A stretch of DNA of 64,000 nucleotides from Haloplasma contractile SSD-17B (GCF_000215935.2 NZ_AFNU02000011.1:39821-103820), one strand, 5' to 3'. Counted from the first letter of the stretch, positions 37,276 to 47,173 are shown. Program-made: numbers and translations. The notes: generated by a model not told the origin, from the letters alone.

Positions 37276-38442
37276 TTGCAAAATTTTATTTATGATAACA
37301 AAACAAGGATTATATTCGGGAAAGATACTGAGACACAGGTCGGAGAGGAAGTTAAACAGTACGGTAAAAAGGTTTTACTTCATTATGGTGGCGGTAGCAT
37401 CAAAAAGTATGGACTGTATGACCGTGTTGTAGCATCTTTAAAAGAGGCTGATTTATCGGTGGTTGAATTAGGTGGTGTAAAACCTAATCCTAGATTATCG
37501 TTAGTTAATGAAGGAATAGACCTTTGCAAAGAACACGATATTGATTTTATCATTGCTGTAGGTGGAGGGAGTGTAATCGACTCTGCTAAAGCAATCGGGT
37601 TCGGTGCTAAGTATGAGGGTGATGTATGGGATTTCTTTACTGGTAAAGAACAGATTACAAACACAATACCACTAGGTGTTATATTAACGATTCCTGCTGC
37701 CGGAAGTGAAGCAAGTACGGGTACTGTGATCACTAAAGAAGAAGGCCTTTATAAACGCTCTGCGGGTAGTCTTTTAATTAGACCTAAATTTGCGATCATG
37801 AATCCTGAAGTTACATACACGTTACCGGATTATCAAACATCATGTGGAGCCTGTGACATGTTTGCACATGTTATGGAACGCTACTTTACTAACGAGTCTG
37901 ATGTAGACTTCACTGATCAGTTATGTGAAGCAACAATGCGCACTATTATTAAACAAAGTAAATCAGCAATAGAACACCCGAATGACTATGCGGCCCGCGC
38001 AGAAATCATGTGGGCAGGAACAATCGCTCACAATGGTTTACTAGGAACAGGACGCATTGAAGATTGGGCAAGTCATGTAATTGAGCATGAAATCAGTGCC
38101 ATTTATGACATCGCCCATGGTGCAGGACTAGCGATTGTCTTCCCTGCTTGGATGAAATATGTATATAAAAAAGACGTTAAACGATTTGCTCAGTTTGCAA
38201 ATCGTGTGTTTGGAGTTGAATTAGATTTAAATAATCTTGAACGAACTGCTCTTGAGGGAATCGAAAGAATTAAATTATTTTTCAAACAAATTGGGTTGCC
38301 AACCTCTTTAAAGGATGCAGGTATTGATTCTGACCGTTTAGAGGAAATGGCAAAGAAAGCAACAGAGAATGGACCTTTCGGTAATTTTGTAAACTTAGAT
38401 GAAGATGATGTATTAAACATTTTGAAGTTAACAGTTGAATAG
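37276..38442 (+). CDS. Iron-dependent alcohol dehydrogenase (YqhD/butanol dehydrogenase type)
   Basis: 388 residues, group III iron ADH, reducing aldehydes with NAD(P)H. The nucleotide site is VGGGSVIDSAKAIGFG near residue 92. Metal ligands are expected in CGACDMFAHVMERYF near 195 and in WASHVIEHEISAIYDIAHGAGLAIVFPAWM near 260-285 (three His visible in those segments). I start at TTG 37276, five bases after GAGGTGA, giving MQNFIYDNKTRIIFGK as in homologues; the GTG at 37267 has no ribosome site. Transcribed alone. The exact substrate is unknown. Confidence 0.9.
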   Translation: MQNFIYDNKTRIIFGKDTETQVGEEVKQYGKKVLLHYGGGSIKKYGLYDRVVASLKEADLSVVELGGVKPNPRLSLVNEGIDLCKEHDIDFIIAVGGGSVIDSAKAIGFGAKYEGDVWDFFTGKEQITNTIPLGVILTIPAAGSEASTGTVITKEEGLYKRSAGSLLIRPKFAIMNPEVTYTLPDYQTSCGACDMFAHVMERYFTNESDVDFTDQLCEATMRTIIKQSKSAIEHPNDYAARAEIMWAGTIAHNGLLGTGRIEDWASHVIEHEISAIYDIAHGAGLAIVFPAWMKYVYKKDVKRFAQFANRVFGVELDLNNLERTALEGIERIKLFFKQIGLPTSLKDAGIDSDRLEEMAKKATENGPFGNFVNLDEDDVLNILKLTVE

Positions 38443-38448
38443 CACAGT

Positions 38449-38483
38449 AAAAGGATTAGCGTTAAGATGCTAATCCTTTTTTT
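38449..38483 (+). terminator. Terminator of the alcohol dehydrogenase gene
   Basis: AAGGATTAGC/GCTAATCCTT ten-pair stem with an eight-base loop, followed by TTTTT, just after the stop. Confidence 0.88.
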
Positions 38484-38548
38484 ATAGGGAAATGGACACG
38501 ATTAATGGTTAAACATTCAATATACTTGTGATGATATACTGACACTGA

Positions 38549-38923
38549 TTAAAGAATACTCTTACTTAATACTCGATAAAAGTCATCGATATTTGCATCT
38601 CGCTTAAACTTAAAGGCTAATGGTTCAACTTTTCCATTTACCCATATCTTCATCTCTTGATCGAGGTCGAGAGTCCCTGCACTTTCCTTTGAAAAACGAT
38701 TAATTTTACTGAACGGAACAGTTAAATAATCCACTTTTTTTCCTGTAACACCCTGCTTATCAACAACTATTAGTCGCCTGTTAGTTACAATTATTAAATC
38801 ACGAATAAGTTTATAGGCTTTTTCTACAGCCTCACCATCAATTAACATTGTTTTTAACTCTTTTTCTATAATGTCTGATTTTGCTTCAGATGCATTCCCT
38901 AAAATACCACTTAATAATCCCAT
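38549..38923 (-). CDS. Bacterial PH-domain protein (DUF1696-like)
   Basis: 124 residues. The pattern DLIIVTNRRLIVVDKQGVTGKKVDYLTVPFSKINRFS (two beta strands with the NRRL turn) is the signature of the small bacterial PH-domain family, ending in a helix NIDDFYRVLSKSIL. These proteins are cytoplasmic and may assemble into rings; no ligand is established here. The ATG follows GGGAGG. It appears monocistronic and lies between the ADH and bioY genes. Confidence 0.82.
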   Translation of the reverse strand: MGLLSGILGNASEAKSDIIEKELKTMLIDGEAVEKAYKLIRDLIIVTNRRLIVVDKQGVTGKKVDYLTVPFSKINRFSKESAGTLDLDQEMKIWVNGKVEPLAFKFKRDANIDDFYRVLSKSIL

Positions 38924-39004
38924 AATAACCTCCCATTTACTTGAATCTCACGTATATAGTACTATTCACCCTCTGTAAAATGCAATCAGTTTTTGTAATT
39001 ACAT

Positions 39005-39032
39005 AAAAAAAACACCAAACTTAATTGGTGTT
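39005..39032 (-). terminator. Terminator after bioY
   Basis: AACACCAA/TTGGTGTT stem with a six-base loop, followed by TTTTTTTAT on the minus strand. It marks the end of the fatty-acid/biotin transcription block. Confidence 0.88.
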
Positions 39033-39041
39033 AGTATCTGT

Positions 39042-39644
39042 CTATTTATAAAACGTATAATTTTTAAGACTCATTTTTACACTAGTGGCTAGTGCGATCT
39101 TTATTAAATCGACTGGTACAAAGGCTAGTGTATATAAAAAGGCCTTTTTATATGTCCAACCTAAGTATGCTGATAAACCAACTGCACCTATTAAATATAC
39201 CAAGAATATTCCAAATATAATACTTGTTAAAAGAATAGATCCAATATATAGATAATTATTACCCTGTAGCTTTTTATCGATTACATTAGTTGCAGAGCTA
39301 ATAAAGAATGCTGCCAAAGGAAAGGCAAATAAGAAACCACCAGTAGGTCCTGCTAGTACACTCATCCCTCCATTACCATTAGCAAATACAGGCAAACCGA
39401 TTGCCCCTAAACAGAGGTATATAGACATACTTATAAAAGCATCTGTTGGCCTTAATAAGAGTCCTGCTAATATAACAACCAAAGTTTGTAGTGTAATTGG
39501 AACTGGGATGAATGGTAATTGTATTGAGGGGAATATTACCGTAAAGACTACGGTTAATGCTGTGAATAATGAAATAAACGTCATTCGTTTTGTAGTAAAA
39601 TTCCCATATGTGATGCTATAGCTTGTTTTTGTTAAATCTTCCAT
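39042..39644 (-). CDS. bioY: Biotin transporter BioY
   Basis: 200 residues with about six membrane segments, the S-component of a biotin ECF importer. Family motifs include SIQLPFIPVPITLQTLVVILAG near 39-60 and YLCLGAIGLPVFANGNGGMSVLAGPTGGFL near 77-106. The general ECF module genes (ecfA/T) are not here, so it either shares them or works alone. It follows birA by 17 bases and ends the block that makes biotin-dependent malonyl-CoA. The ATG follows AAGAGGAG. Confidence 0.95.
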   Translation of the reverse strand: MEDLTKTSYSITYGNFTTKRMTFISLFTALTVVFTVIFPSIQLPFIPVPITLQTLVVILAGLLLRPTDAFISMSIYLCLGAIGLPVFANGNGGMSVLAGPTGGFLFAFPLAAFFISSATNVIDKKLQGNNYLYIGSILLTSIIFGIFLVYLIGAVGLSAYLGWTYKKAFLYTLAFVPVDLIKIALATSVKMSLKNYTFYK

Positions 39645-39661
39645 GACTTTTACTCCTCTTC

Positions 39662-40276
39662 CTATACGTTAAAATTTTTTTTATTATAAGTTGTCTTATA
39701 TGTTTCTGTAATTTTTTCATAATGTCCTGTTAAGGCTAAATTTATATGATGGTTAATCTGATTTAACAGCGAATTCATAACGTCTTTTAAAACTACTTTT
39801 TTTGTTGTTAGCTTTCTTATAGATGTTGCATTCTGATTTTCAAATTCTGCCTGATTCACATTAAGTCCAATTCCGACTACAATGTAATTTAGCTGATTGT
39901 TTACAATGCTTGTTTCTACTAGAACACCACAGATTTTCTTACCATTCACATAAATATCATTAGGATACTTAAATACGGATGCGATTCCATACTCCTTTAA
40001 AGTATCAGTGAGAGAGGCAATAATGATGGGATTAATGTAATCCATATACTCAAAGTGTAAATCATCTTTTAATAAAATAGACATTAGTAAGTTTTCACCT
40101 TCATTTGATTCCCAAGTTCTTGTAAATTGTCCTCTACCCATAGTCTGATAATCTGCCCTTACCACTGAAAAATTTGGAAGGCTCATAAAGTTTTCCTTCA
40201 TGTAATTATTTGTAGAATCAATTTTTGAGAATTCAATGATCGATGTAAAATAATTTCCTGACACTGTTTTATTCAT
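39662..40276 (-). CDS. birA: Biotin--[acetyl-CoA carboxylase] ligase, short form
   Basis: 204 residues. The catalytic core shows SKIDSTNNYMKENF, the biotinyl-AMP loop in TMGRGQFTRTWES, LLMSILLKDD, and KYPNDIYVNGKKICGVLVE. There is no N-terminal winged helix, so it cannot act as a DNA-binding BirA repressor, and the usual C-terminal SH3-like domain is also shortened. It should attach biotin to the Lys of AccB encoded upstream. Start ATG after GGGTGATTG. It lies 109 bases behind fabZ without a clear terminator. Confidence 0.92.
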   Translation of the reverse strand: MNKTVSGNYFTSIIEFSKIDSTNNYMKENFMSLPNFSVVRADYQTMGRGQFTRTWESNEGENLLMSILLKDDLHFEYMDYINPIIIASLTDTLKEYGIASVFKYPNDIYVNGKKICGVLVETSIVNNQLNYIVVGIGLNVNQAEFENQNATSIRKLTTKKVVLKDVMNSLLNQINHHINLALTGHYEKITETYKTTYNKKNFNV

Positions 40277-40384
40277 ACAATCACCCTACACTATTAAGTT
40301 AGTATAAAACCGCAATTTGGAACTGGGTATTCTTATCTTACGTTATACACATTTTTGTCATACAACTACAAGACGATCTTTTTA

Positions 40385-40813
40385 TTATGAACCAATGGCA
40401 AAAGTCAATTCAGCAATACAAGCTATTTCACCATTTACACTAGCAGTTGCCTTTCCAATTCCAATAGGACCTTTTACCTTTATTAACTCAGTCTCAAGTG
40501 TAAGTACATCACCTGGTATTACTTTGCGTTTAAATTTGGCATTCTTAATCCCACCGAAGTATGCAATTTTACCCTTGTTTTCCTCTTTTGATAAGATTGC
40601 TACTGCTCCTACTTGAGCGAGTGCCTCTATTATTAAAACACCAGGCATTACATGTTCTTCAGGAAAATGCCCCATGAACTGCATTTCATTAGCACTAATA
40701 CATTTCGTTCCTTTTGCTCGAACTCCCTCTTCTAGTTCATCGATGCGATCAACTAATAAAAATGGATATCGATGAGGAATAATTTTTTGTATGTCGTTAC
40801 TATTTAAAACCAT
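40385..40813 (-). CDS. fabZ: 3-hydroxyacyl-ACP dehydratase FabZ
   Basis: 142 residues, a single hot-dog fold that dehydrates 3-hydroxyacyl-ACP to trans-2-enoyl-ACP. The catalytic His and Glu lie in [19 protein letters not shown] near residues 48-66; [14 protein letters not shown] is the family N-terminus. It is the last fab gene of the operon, eight bases after fabF. With no FabM or FabA in this block, how unsaturated chains are made is not explained here. The ATG follows AGGTGAAAT. Confidence 0.97.
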   Translation of the reverse strand: MVLNSNDIQKIIPHRYPFLLVDRIDELEEGVRAKGTKCISANEMQFMGHFPEEHVMPGVLIIEALAQVGAVAILSKEENKGKIAYFGGIKNAKFKRKVIPGDVLTLETELIKVKGPIGIGKATASVNGEIACIAELTFAIGS

Positions 40814-40821
40814 TATTTCAC

Positions 40822-42057
40822 CTACTCATATTTTTTAAATACAACAGATGCATTATGTCCACCAAAACCTAATGAATTAGACATTGCATACTTAATTTCT
40901 TTTTCAACACCAGTATTAGGTGTCACATTTAAATCACACTCTTCATCCTTCTCTTTATAATTAATTGTTGGGGGGATGAACCCATCTTCTAATGCTTTAA
41001 TTGCGAAAATTGCCTCGACTGCTCCTGATGCACCTAGTAGATGCCCAGTCATCGACTTAGTCGAACTAATATTTAAATTTGTTGTATTGTTGTTATATAC
41101 CTGTTTAATTGCCATTGTCTCAGTCTTATCGTTTAATGGTGTAGATGTACCATGGGTATTAATATAACCAACATCAGTCGGGTCTATGTTTGCATCACCA
41201 ATAGCCTGTTTCATACAATTAATAGGTCCTGTTGCATTGGGATCTGGAGCTGTCATATGGTGTGCATCACATGTTGCACCATATCCAACTACTTCGCCAT
41301 AAATTTTAGCACCGCGCTTCTTAGCCTGCTCATATTCCTCTAAAACTAAAACGGCACTACCTTCACCCATTACGAATCCTGAACGTCTTTTATCAAATGG
41401 AATCGAAGCATTATTTACATCATTACTTGTATTCAGTGCTTTCATTGAAGCGAATCCTCCGATTCCGAGTTTCGTAATGGAAGCCTCGGCCCCACCTGTA
41501 AACATCATATCACTATATCCATCTCTTATTGCTCTAAACGCTTCACCGATCGCATTCGTCCCTGCTGCACATGCTGATACAACAGGTAAACATGGACCGT
41601 TAAATCCATATTTAATCGCTATGTTACCGGGTATTAAGTTCACAATAGCATTTGGAATAAAGAATGGTGAAATACGATCCATTCCCTTGTTATATAATTT
41701 TCCAGATTCCTCTTCAATTGTTGTTAATCCACCAATTCCTGATGACACATTAACACCAATTCGATTTGTATCAAGTTCTATATCTTTTAAGTTCGCATCA
41801 CGGTATGCTTGTTCAGCAGCGATCATCCCTAGTAAAATTACTCGATCTAAACGTCTAATTTCTTTCTTAGATAAATACTGGCTAAAATCTAAATCCTTTA
41901 TCTCTGCCGCTATCTTTACTTTACTATCTGTTGTATCAAATAACGTAATTTCGTCTATTCCATTTGTTCCTTTTTTAGCTGCTTCCCACATCTCACTAAC
42001 AGTATTACCGATAGGCGAAACAGCTCCCAGTCCCGTTATAACAACACGTCTTTTCAT
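40822..42057 (-). CDS. fabF: 3-oxoacyl-ACP synthase II (FabF)
   Basis: 411 residues, elongating acyl-ACP with malonyl-ACP. The catalytic triad is visible: Cys in [13 protein letters not shown] near 162, His in [12 protein letters not shown] near 302 and His in [17 protein letters not shown] near 338. The C-terminus [13 protein letters not shown] is typical. The ATG follows GAGGAGGAAT. It lies 34 bases after fabG and is co-transcribed. Confidence 0.97.
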   Translation of the reverse strand: MKRRVVITGLGAVSPIGNTVSEMWEAAKKGTNGIDEITLFDTTDSKVKIAAEIKDLDFSQYLSKKEIRRLDRVILLGMIAAEQAYRDANLKDIELDTNRIGVNVSSGIGGLTTIEEESGKLYNKGMDRISPFFIPNAIVNLIPGNIAIKYGFNGPCLPVVSACAAGTNAIGEAFRAIRDGYSDMMFTGGAEASITKLGIGGFASMKALNTSNDVNNASIPFDKRRSGFVMGEGSAVLVLEEYEQAKKRGAKIYGEVVGYGATCDAHHMTAPDPNATGPINCMKQAIGDANIDPTDVGYINTHGTSTPLNDKTETMAIKQVYNNNTTNLNISSTKSMTGHLLGASGAVEAIFAIKALEDGFIPPTINYKEKDEECDLNVTPNTGVEKEIKYAMSNSLGFGGHNASVVFKKYE

Positions 42058-42091
42058 GATATTCCTCCTCTTAGTTCTCCACTATTATTAA

Positions 42092-42838
42092 TTAGTTCAT
42101 TACAAGTCCACCATCTACATTTATTACCTGTCCTGTTATATAATTTGCTTTTTCACTACATAAGAATGTTACTAAATTTGCAATATCTTCAGGATTTCCT
42201 AATCGTGATAATGGTATATTCTTCTGATAAGATTCTATAATTTCATCTGAAAGGTTTTCTGTCATCTTTGTTTGTATAAATCCAGGTGCTACAGCATTAA
42301 CTGTTACGTTTCGTGTAGCTAGCTCTCTAGCTAACGATTTAGTTAATCCAATTACACCTGCTTTAGATGCAACATAATTTGTCTGCCCGATATTACCAAT
42401 ATGAGCAACAATGGATGCAATATTAATAATTTTACCAGTTCTTTGTTTCGACATGCGTCTTGAAACATGTTTGCAACAGTTCCATGCTCCCTTTAGATTA
42501 ATTTCTATTACTTGATCAAATTCTTCTTCTTTCATACGTAACATTAATGTATCTTTAGTAATACCTGCATTGTTTACTAAGATATCCACTTTTCCATATG
42601 CTTTTACCGTTTCTTCTATTAGAAACTTAGCTTCATCAAATTTACCAACATTTGCCTTAACCATAATGGCCTCAGTACCCAATGCTTTAATTTCATCCAC
42701 TAAGTTTTGTGCTTTTTCTTCACTACTATTATAGTTTACAACTACTTTAGCTTGTTCTTTTGCTAAATTTAAAGCAATACTACGACCTATACCGGATGAA
42801 GCACCCGTTACAATCGCTACTTGATCTTTTAAACTCAT
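42092..42838 (-). CDS. fabG: 3-oxoacyl-ACP reductase FabG
   Basis: 248 residues, an SDR enzyme using NADPH. The Rossmann motif TGASSGIGRSIA is near residue 11, NNAGITKDTLMLRM near 88 and the catalytic Ser/Tyr/Lys in INIASIVAHIG and TNYVASKAGVIGLT. The C-terminal YITGQVINVDGGLVMN closes the fold. I chose the ATG at 42838 because GAGGAGTG precedes it; the earlier ATG overlaps that site. It is in the operon between fabD and fabF. Confidence 0.97.
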   Translation of the reverse strand: MSLKDQVAIVTGASSGIGRSIALNLAKEQAKVVVNYNSSEEKAQNLVDEIKALGTEAIMVKANVGKFDEAKFLIEETVKAYGKVDILVNNAGITKDTLMLRMKEEEFDQVIEINLKGAWNCCKHVSRRMSKQRTGKIINIASIVAHIGNIGQTNYVASKAGVIGLTKSLARELATRNVTVNAVAPGFIQTKMTENLSDEIIESYQKNIPLSRLGNPEDIANLVTFLCSEKANYITGQVINVDGGLVMN

Positions 42839-42863
42839 CAAATCACTCCTCATGTTTGTTAAT

Positions 42864-43793
42864 TTATAATTCCTTTAACTGTTCTAATCCAGAAATAGTT
42901 TCTACATTTAAAATTGTTTTCTTACGATTTACCTTTTTAACAAAACCACTTAATACTTTTCCTGGTCCTATCTCAATAAACGTTTCAACATCCTCGTTTA
43001 TCATATTTCGTATCGTATCCTCAAAGTATACAGAGGACTTAATTTGTTTTCTCATTAATTCAGGTAATTCTTCTATTTGAAGCGGTAACGCATTACAATT
43101 CATAAAGAGAGGTGTGGTAGGGGGATTATACGTAGACCCTTTTACATAATCATAAACTTGTTTTGCTGCTCCGTTCATTAACTCTGTATGAAAACCACCA
43201 CTAACCTTTAGAATGATTGCTCGTTTAGCTCCATGATCTTTTGCAATATCACACACACGCTTAACTGCATCTGTTTGACCACCAATCACTAGTTGATTCG
43301 GACAGTTATAGTTTGCTATATCTACAATCATATTCTTTTCTTTAGATACATAATCGCAAATTTCTGATAACTGTTCCGGTTTCATCCCAATGATTGCTGC
43401 CATTTTACCATCATTGTTTTTAGCGTCAGTTTCCATCACTTCTGCTCTGTATTTCACGAGTTTAATAATTGATTCAAGATCAAAGACACCTGCCGCATAA
43501 AGGGCTGTATATTCACCTAAACTAAAACCTGCTATTACATCAGGACTAATGTTTAGTTCTCTTCTTATGACCTCTAAAATTGCAATTGAGGTAACAAGTA
43601 CAGCTGGTTGTGTATAAATTGTTTCATTTAATTTTTCATTTTCATTGAAGCAAAGTTCAGTTAAGTCATATCCTAATAAATCGCTAGCATTAGAATATAT
43701 CTCTTTTACATAATCATACTGATTATAAAAATCCTGAGCCATCCCAATATATTGGGAACCCTGTCCTGAGAATAAGAATGCTGTCTTAGACAT
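42864..43793 (-). CDS. fabD: Malonyl-CoA:ACP transacylase FabD
   Basis: 309 residues. FabD loads malonyl from CoA onto ACP. The start FLFSGQGSQYIGM, nucleophile Ser in AGFSLGEYTALYAAG near 90 and catalytic His in SGGFHTELMNGAAK near 200 are all present. The ATG at 43793 follows AGGTGATCAA closely; a GTG/TTG start five codons earlier would overlap it. The gene is 25 bases before fabG. Confidence 0.96.
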   Translation of the reverse strand: MSKTAFLFSGQGSQYIGMAQDFYNQYDYVKEIYSNASDLLGYDLTELCFNENEKLNETIYTQPAVLVTSIAILEVIRRELNISPDVIAGFSLGEYTALYAAGVFDLESIIKLVKYRAEVMETDAKNNDGKMAAIIGMKPEQLSEICDYVSKEKNMIVDIANYNCPNQLVIGGQTDAVKRVCDIAKDHGAKRAIILKVSGGFHTELMNGAAKQVYDYVKGSTYNPPTTPLFMNCNALPLQIEELPELMRKQIKSSVYFEDTIRNMINEDVETFIEIGPGKVLSGFVKKVNRKKTILNVETISGLEQLKEL

Positions 43794-43853
43794 TTGATCA
43801 CCTACCAATTTTCATTATATCTTGTCTTATATAAAGTTCTCATTTTAAATTTT

Positions 43854-44786
43854 TTAATATACTTCAATCTCAGCTTTTAACTTTTCTATATCTTTAAATA
43901 GGTCTTTTACAAGTGCTTTTGCTGGTTTAACTTCCTTAAGCATACCTGCTACTTGCCCTGCCATTACTGACCCATAATCAATGTCACCTTCAAGAACAGC
44001 CTTACGTAATGAACCTAATGTCAATTTTTCAAGTTCATGCATTGTAGCACCCTGTTCTGCTAATTTTAAATATTCTTTTGCCATTCTATTTTTTATAACC
44101 CGTACAGGGGCTCCTGCCTTACGTCCCGTAACTACTGTATCCGTATCTTTTGCTTTTACTATTCTGTTTTTATAATTGATATGGATTGGACATTCTTCAG
44201 CAAGTAAGAATGCTGTACCAATTTGAACACCTTTTGCTCCTAATACAAAAGCAGATAGTACTTGTCTAGAATCTGCGATTCCACCTGCTGCGATTACAGG
44301 AATATTAACAGCGTCTGATACTTGAGGTACTAACGTCATTGTAGTCAGTTCTCCGATGTGTCCACCTGCTTCAGTTCCTTCTACCACGACTGCGTCTGCA
44401 CCGCTACGCTCAACACGTTTAGCCAGTGCTACTGAAGGAACAACCGGTATCACAACAATTCCAGCATCTTTCCAGTCTTTAATAAAGGTACCTGGATTAC
44501 CAGCTCCTGTAGTAACAACCTTTACGCCCTCTTCAATGACTACTTTTGCAATATCTTTAGCATGTGGATTCATAAGCATTATATTTACACCAAAAGGCTT
44601 GTCAGTTAGATCTTTACATGCTTTAATTTCATCTCTTACTCGATCAGGGTCCCATCCTCCTGTACCGATCAGACCTAAACCTCCTGCATTCGAAACTGCT
44701 GCAGCTAACTGATAGGTAGCAATGTTTGCCATACCACCTTGTATTACTGGATATTCTGTACCAATTAATTCACAAATATTCTTCAT
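43854..44786 (-). CDS. fabK: Enoyl-ACP reductase II, FMN-dependent (FabK)
   Basis: 310 residues, a TIM-barrel flavoenzyme of the nitronate-monooxygenase superfamily, unrelated to FabI. YPVIQGGMANIATYQLAAAV at the start, EGTEAGGHIGELTTM near 140 and IPVIAAGGIADSRQV with GAKGVQIGTAFLLAEEC near 170-200 form the FMN site. Its place between fabH and fabD supports FabK over a general nitronate oxidase. The organism would therefore be expected to resist FabI-directed inhibitors such as triclosan, if no FabI exists elsewhere. Start ATG 44786 after GGGTGAG. Confidence 0.94.
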   Translation of the reverse strand: MKNICELIGTEYPVIQGGMANIATYQLAAAVSNAGGLGLIGTGGWDPDRVRDEIKACKDLTDKPFGVNIMLMNPHAKDIAKVVIEEGVKVVTTGAGNPGTFIKDWKDAGIVVIPVVPSVALAKRVERSGADAVVVEGTEAGGHIGELTTMTLVPQVSDAVNIPVIAAGGIADSRQVLSAFVLGAKGVQIGTAFLLAEECPIHINYKNRIVKAKDTDTVVTGRKAGAPVRVIKNRMAKEYLKLAEQGATMHELEKLTLGSLRKAVLEGDIDYGSVMAGQVAGMLKEVKPAKALVKDLFKDIEKLKAEIEVY

Positions 44787-44876
44787 ATATCTCACCCTGC
44801 TCCTTATCATCATTTTTTAATCGTTATAATTGATGTACTATTTTTTTCACATAACATTATAGATTAATAGTCTATG

Positions 44877-45851
44877 TTAGATTGTGATTAACGCTGATCC
44901 CCACGTTAACCCGCCACCAAATCCGACTAGTAGGATTCTACTGTTTTCTTCTAGTCCTTTTTCCTCTAAACATTCATCTAAAGCAATTGGGATACTAGCC
45001 GCTGATGTGTTACCATATTTTTGTATATTAATATAGAATTTATCCATATCTAACTTCAAACTCTTTGCAACATTTTGTATGATTCTTAAGTTAGCTTGAT
45101 GAGGAATGATATAATCAATGTCATCTAGTGTTAGACCACTCTCGTCAAGAGATTTAACAATACTCTTTTTAACAGCATCCGTCGCAAATACGAACACTTT
45201 CTTTCCATTCATTAAAATATGGTATTTATCCGTATCATTTTGTACTAATGGGTTATTTAGAGGTGGATTATCACAGAATAAACTATGTTCAACATCACCT
45301 TTAGAGTCTGAATAGAAATAAGCAGGCTTATCACCATCTGCTTTTTCTAAAATCGCTGCTCCTGCTCCATCACCAAATAACACACATGTATTCCGATCTT
45401 CCCAGTTCGTCGTTTTTGATAATACTTCTGCACCTACAATTAATGCTGATTTATAGTTACCTGTTTCAAGCATTTGTGATGCAACATTCATCGCATAAAT
45501 AAAACCAGAACAAGCTGCATTCACATCAAACGCCATTATCGAATTATCATTAAGACCTAAATTCGCTTGTAAAATGTTTGCAACAGAAGGTGTCTTATGA
45601 TCAGGAGAGAAGGTCGCAACAATGATTAAGTCAATTTTATTCTTATCATAGTCCACTTTTTTTATTGCGTTAAGTGCTGCCTTAGTTGCTAAATCAGTTG
45701 TATTTTCATGTTCGACTAGATGTCTTTTTTCAATACCAGTACGACTTCTGATCCATTCATTTGAAGTATCTACAACTTTTTCTAAGTCGTGATTTGTCAT
45801 ATATGTTTCAGGTACGTAATGACCTGTTGATATTAATTTTATATTATTCAT
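44877..45851 (-). CDS. fabH: 3-oxoacyl-ACP synthase III (FabH)
   Basis: 324 residues, initiating chain synthesis from acyl-CoA and malonyl-ACP. The catalytic Cys is in DVNAACSGFIYAM near 113, His in IIPHQANLRI near 243 and Asn in YGNTSAASIPIAL near 273. The ATG at 45851 lies inside the last codons of fabT (8-base overlap), so translation is coupled. Longer in-frame starts precede the GGATTGGATGA region and are less likely. Confidence 0.95.
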   Translation of the reverse strand: MNNIKLISTGHYVPETYMTNHDLEKVVDTSNEWIRSRTGIEKRHLVEHENTTDLATKAALNAIKKVDYDKNKIDLIIVATFSPDHKTPSVANILQANLGLNDNSIMAFDVNAACSGFIYAMNVASQMLETGNYKSALIVGAEVLSKTTNWEDRNTCVLFGDGAGAAILEKADGDKPAYFYSDSKGDVEHSLFCDNPPLNNPLVQNDTDKYHILMNGKKVFVFATDAVKKSIVKSLDESGLTLDDIDYIIPHQANLRIIQNVAKSLKLDMDKFYINIQKYGNTSAASIPIALDECLEEKGLEENSRILLVGFGGGLTWGSALITI

Positions 45852-46314
45852 GATTATCATCCAATCCTTGTAGTAGTCGATCATCATCTAGTACACTAAT
45901 CATGATCTTTAGTATTTTATTGACTGTTTCTGTCTCATCCGCATCCAGTTCGTTTACTAAATTACCTAGTATTGATGTATAAAAATTGCTATATACTTTT
46001 ACCGCTTCAATACTTTTTCTGGTTAAATATAGTATTTTAATTCTACGATCCATCTTATTTCTAGTCCTGATTACATACCCTTTTTTTACTAAAGAATTTA
46101 CAGCTGTAGTAAGCGTTCCTAATGTTACTTTTAACTTCTCTGCAATTTCACCCATAGACTTCGTATTTGAAATTCCAATTACATACAATACTTTTACTTC
46201 ATTAGGGGTTATATCAGTGATTTTATGAGTTCTTAGGTACTTTCTTTCGTAAAATTGAAGTCGTGCTTCAAACTCAAAAAAAGCGTCGCCTATCTTATTC
46301 AAAAAATCAGTCAT
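45844..46314 (-). CDS. fabT: MarR-family regulator of fatty-acid synthesis, FabT
   Basis: 156 residues. A winged helix-turn-helix (about 45-110: SMGEIAEKLKVTLGTLTTAVNSLVKKGYV and RNKMDRRIKILYLT) flanked by dimerisation helices. Its location just before fabH, as in streptococcal fabT-fabH, points to FabT, which represses fab genes with acyl-ACP as corepressor. TTTGA-type palindromes lie before acpP and accB. The ATG at 46314 follows AAGGAAGAG; accA ends two bases upstream. Confidence 0.9.
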   Translation of the reverse strand: MTDFLNKIGDAFFEFEARLQFYERKYLRTHKITDITPNEVKVLYVIGISNTKSMGEIAEKLKVTLGTLTTAVNSLVKKGYVIRTRNKMDRRIKILYLTRKSIEAVKVYSNFYTSILGNLVNELDADETETVNKILKIMISVLDDDRLLQGLDDNHE

Positions 46315-46315
46315 A

Positions 46316-47173
46316 TTAAATCTCTTCCTTACCAAAAACCCCTATAGTGCGATATTTATTATAGCGATTGTCAAGTAAGACATCTGTCTCTACGTTTGCT
46401 AATGTAATTACTTCTCTATAAAGTATGCTCTTTAAGTCCTTTAATGTAGCTTCTGGGTCTTGATGCAGTCCTTCGTTATGTTCAGGTATAATCGCTTCTA
46501 CAACGCCCATTTCTAATAAATCATGAGCTGTTAATTTCATAAGTTCTGAAGCCTTAGGCGCTAGTTTAGCATCTCTCCATAAAATGGTCGCAAATCCTTC
46601 CGGAGATAGAATCGAGTATACCGCATTTTCAAGCATTAATACACGATCGCTAACACCGATTGCAAGTGCTCCACCGCTTCCACCTTCACTAACAACTACA
46701 GTAATAATAGGAACTTTTAAATTAGCCATTTCCATGAGGTTTCTAGCAATAGCCTCGGCTTGTCCACGTTCTTCAGCACCCAAACCAGGGTAAGCACCAG
46801 GAGTATCGATAAATGTAATAATCGGACGATTGAACTTTTCCGCTTGCTTCATTAAACGTAAAGCCTTACGATATCCTTCAGGGTGTGGCATACCAAAGTT
46901 ATGCTTAATTTTATCTTCCGTGTTGATTCCCTTCTCCTGTGCAATGACAGTAACAGGAACATCATCTAACAAACCGATTCCTGAAATAATCGATTTGTCA
47001 TCACCAAATGCGCGATCACCATGAAGTTCAATAAAATCAGTAAATAATTGTTTTATAAATAATCTAGAAGTCGGACGCTTAGGATGTCGTGCTAATTTAA
47101 CACGGTCCCATGCACTTGTTGTTTTTTTCTGTTCGCACTCTTTTTCTATCGCCTTACTTGTTTGGTTTGTCAT
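46316..47173 (-). CDS. accA: Acetyl-CoA carboxylase carboxyltransferase subunit alpha
   Basis: 285 residues. AccA with AccD transfers carboxyl from carboxybiotin to acetyl-CoA. It shows ARHPKRPTSRLFIKQLF, IAQEKGINTEDKIKHNFGM, PIITFIDTPGAYPGLGAEERGQ and SEGGSGGALAIGVSDRVLM. The ATG at 47173 lies within the final codons of accD (20-base overlap) directly after AGAGGTGAT, so the two subunits are translationally coupled for 1:1 synthesis. Confidence 0.97.
   Translation of the reverse strand: MTNQTSKAIEKECEQKKTTSAWDRVKLARHPKRPTSRLFIKQLFTDFIELHGDRAFGDDKSIISGIGLLDDVPVTVIAQEKGINTEDKIKHNFGMPHPEGYRKALRLMKQAEKFNRPIITFIDTPGAYPGLGAEERGQAEAIARNLMEMANLKVPIITVVVSEGGSGGALAIGVSDRVLMLENAVYSILSPEGFATILWRDAKLAPKASELMKLTAHDLLEMGVVEAIIPEHNEGLHQDPEATLKDLKSILYREVITLANVETDVLLDNRYNKYRTIGVFGKEEI

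Noticed and set aside
40277..40384. BirA operator upstream of birA-bioY
   Set aside because: No long TTGTTAACC-type inverted repeat is seen and this BirA has no DNA-binding domain.
41477..42091. 204-codon plus-strand open frame
   Set aside because: It is the antisense shadow of fabF; the composition is the complement of a well-conserved gene and there is no ribosome site.
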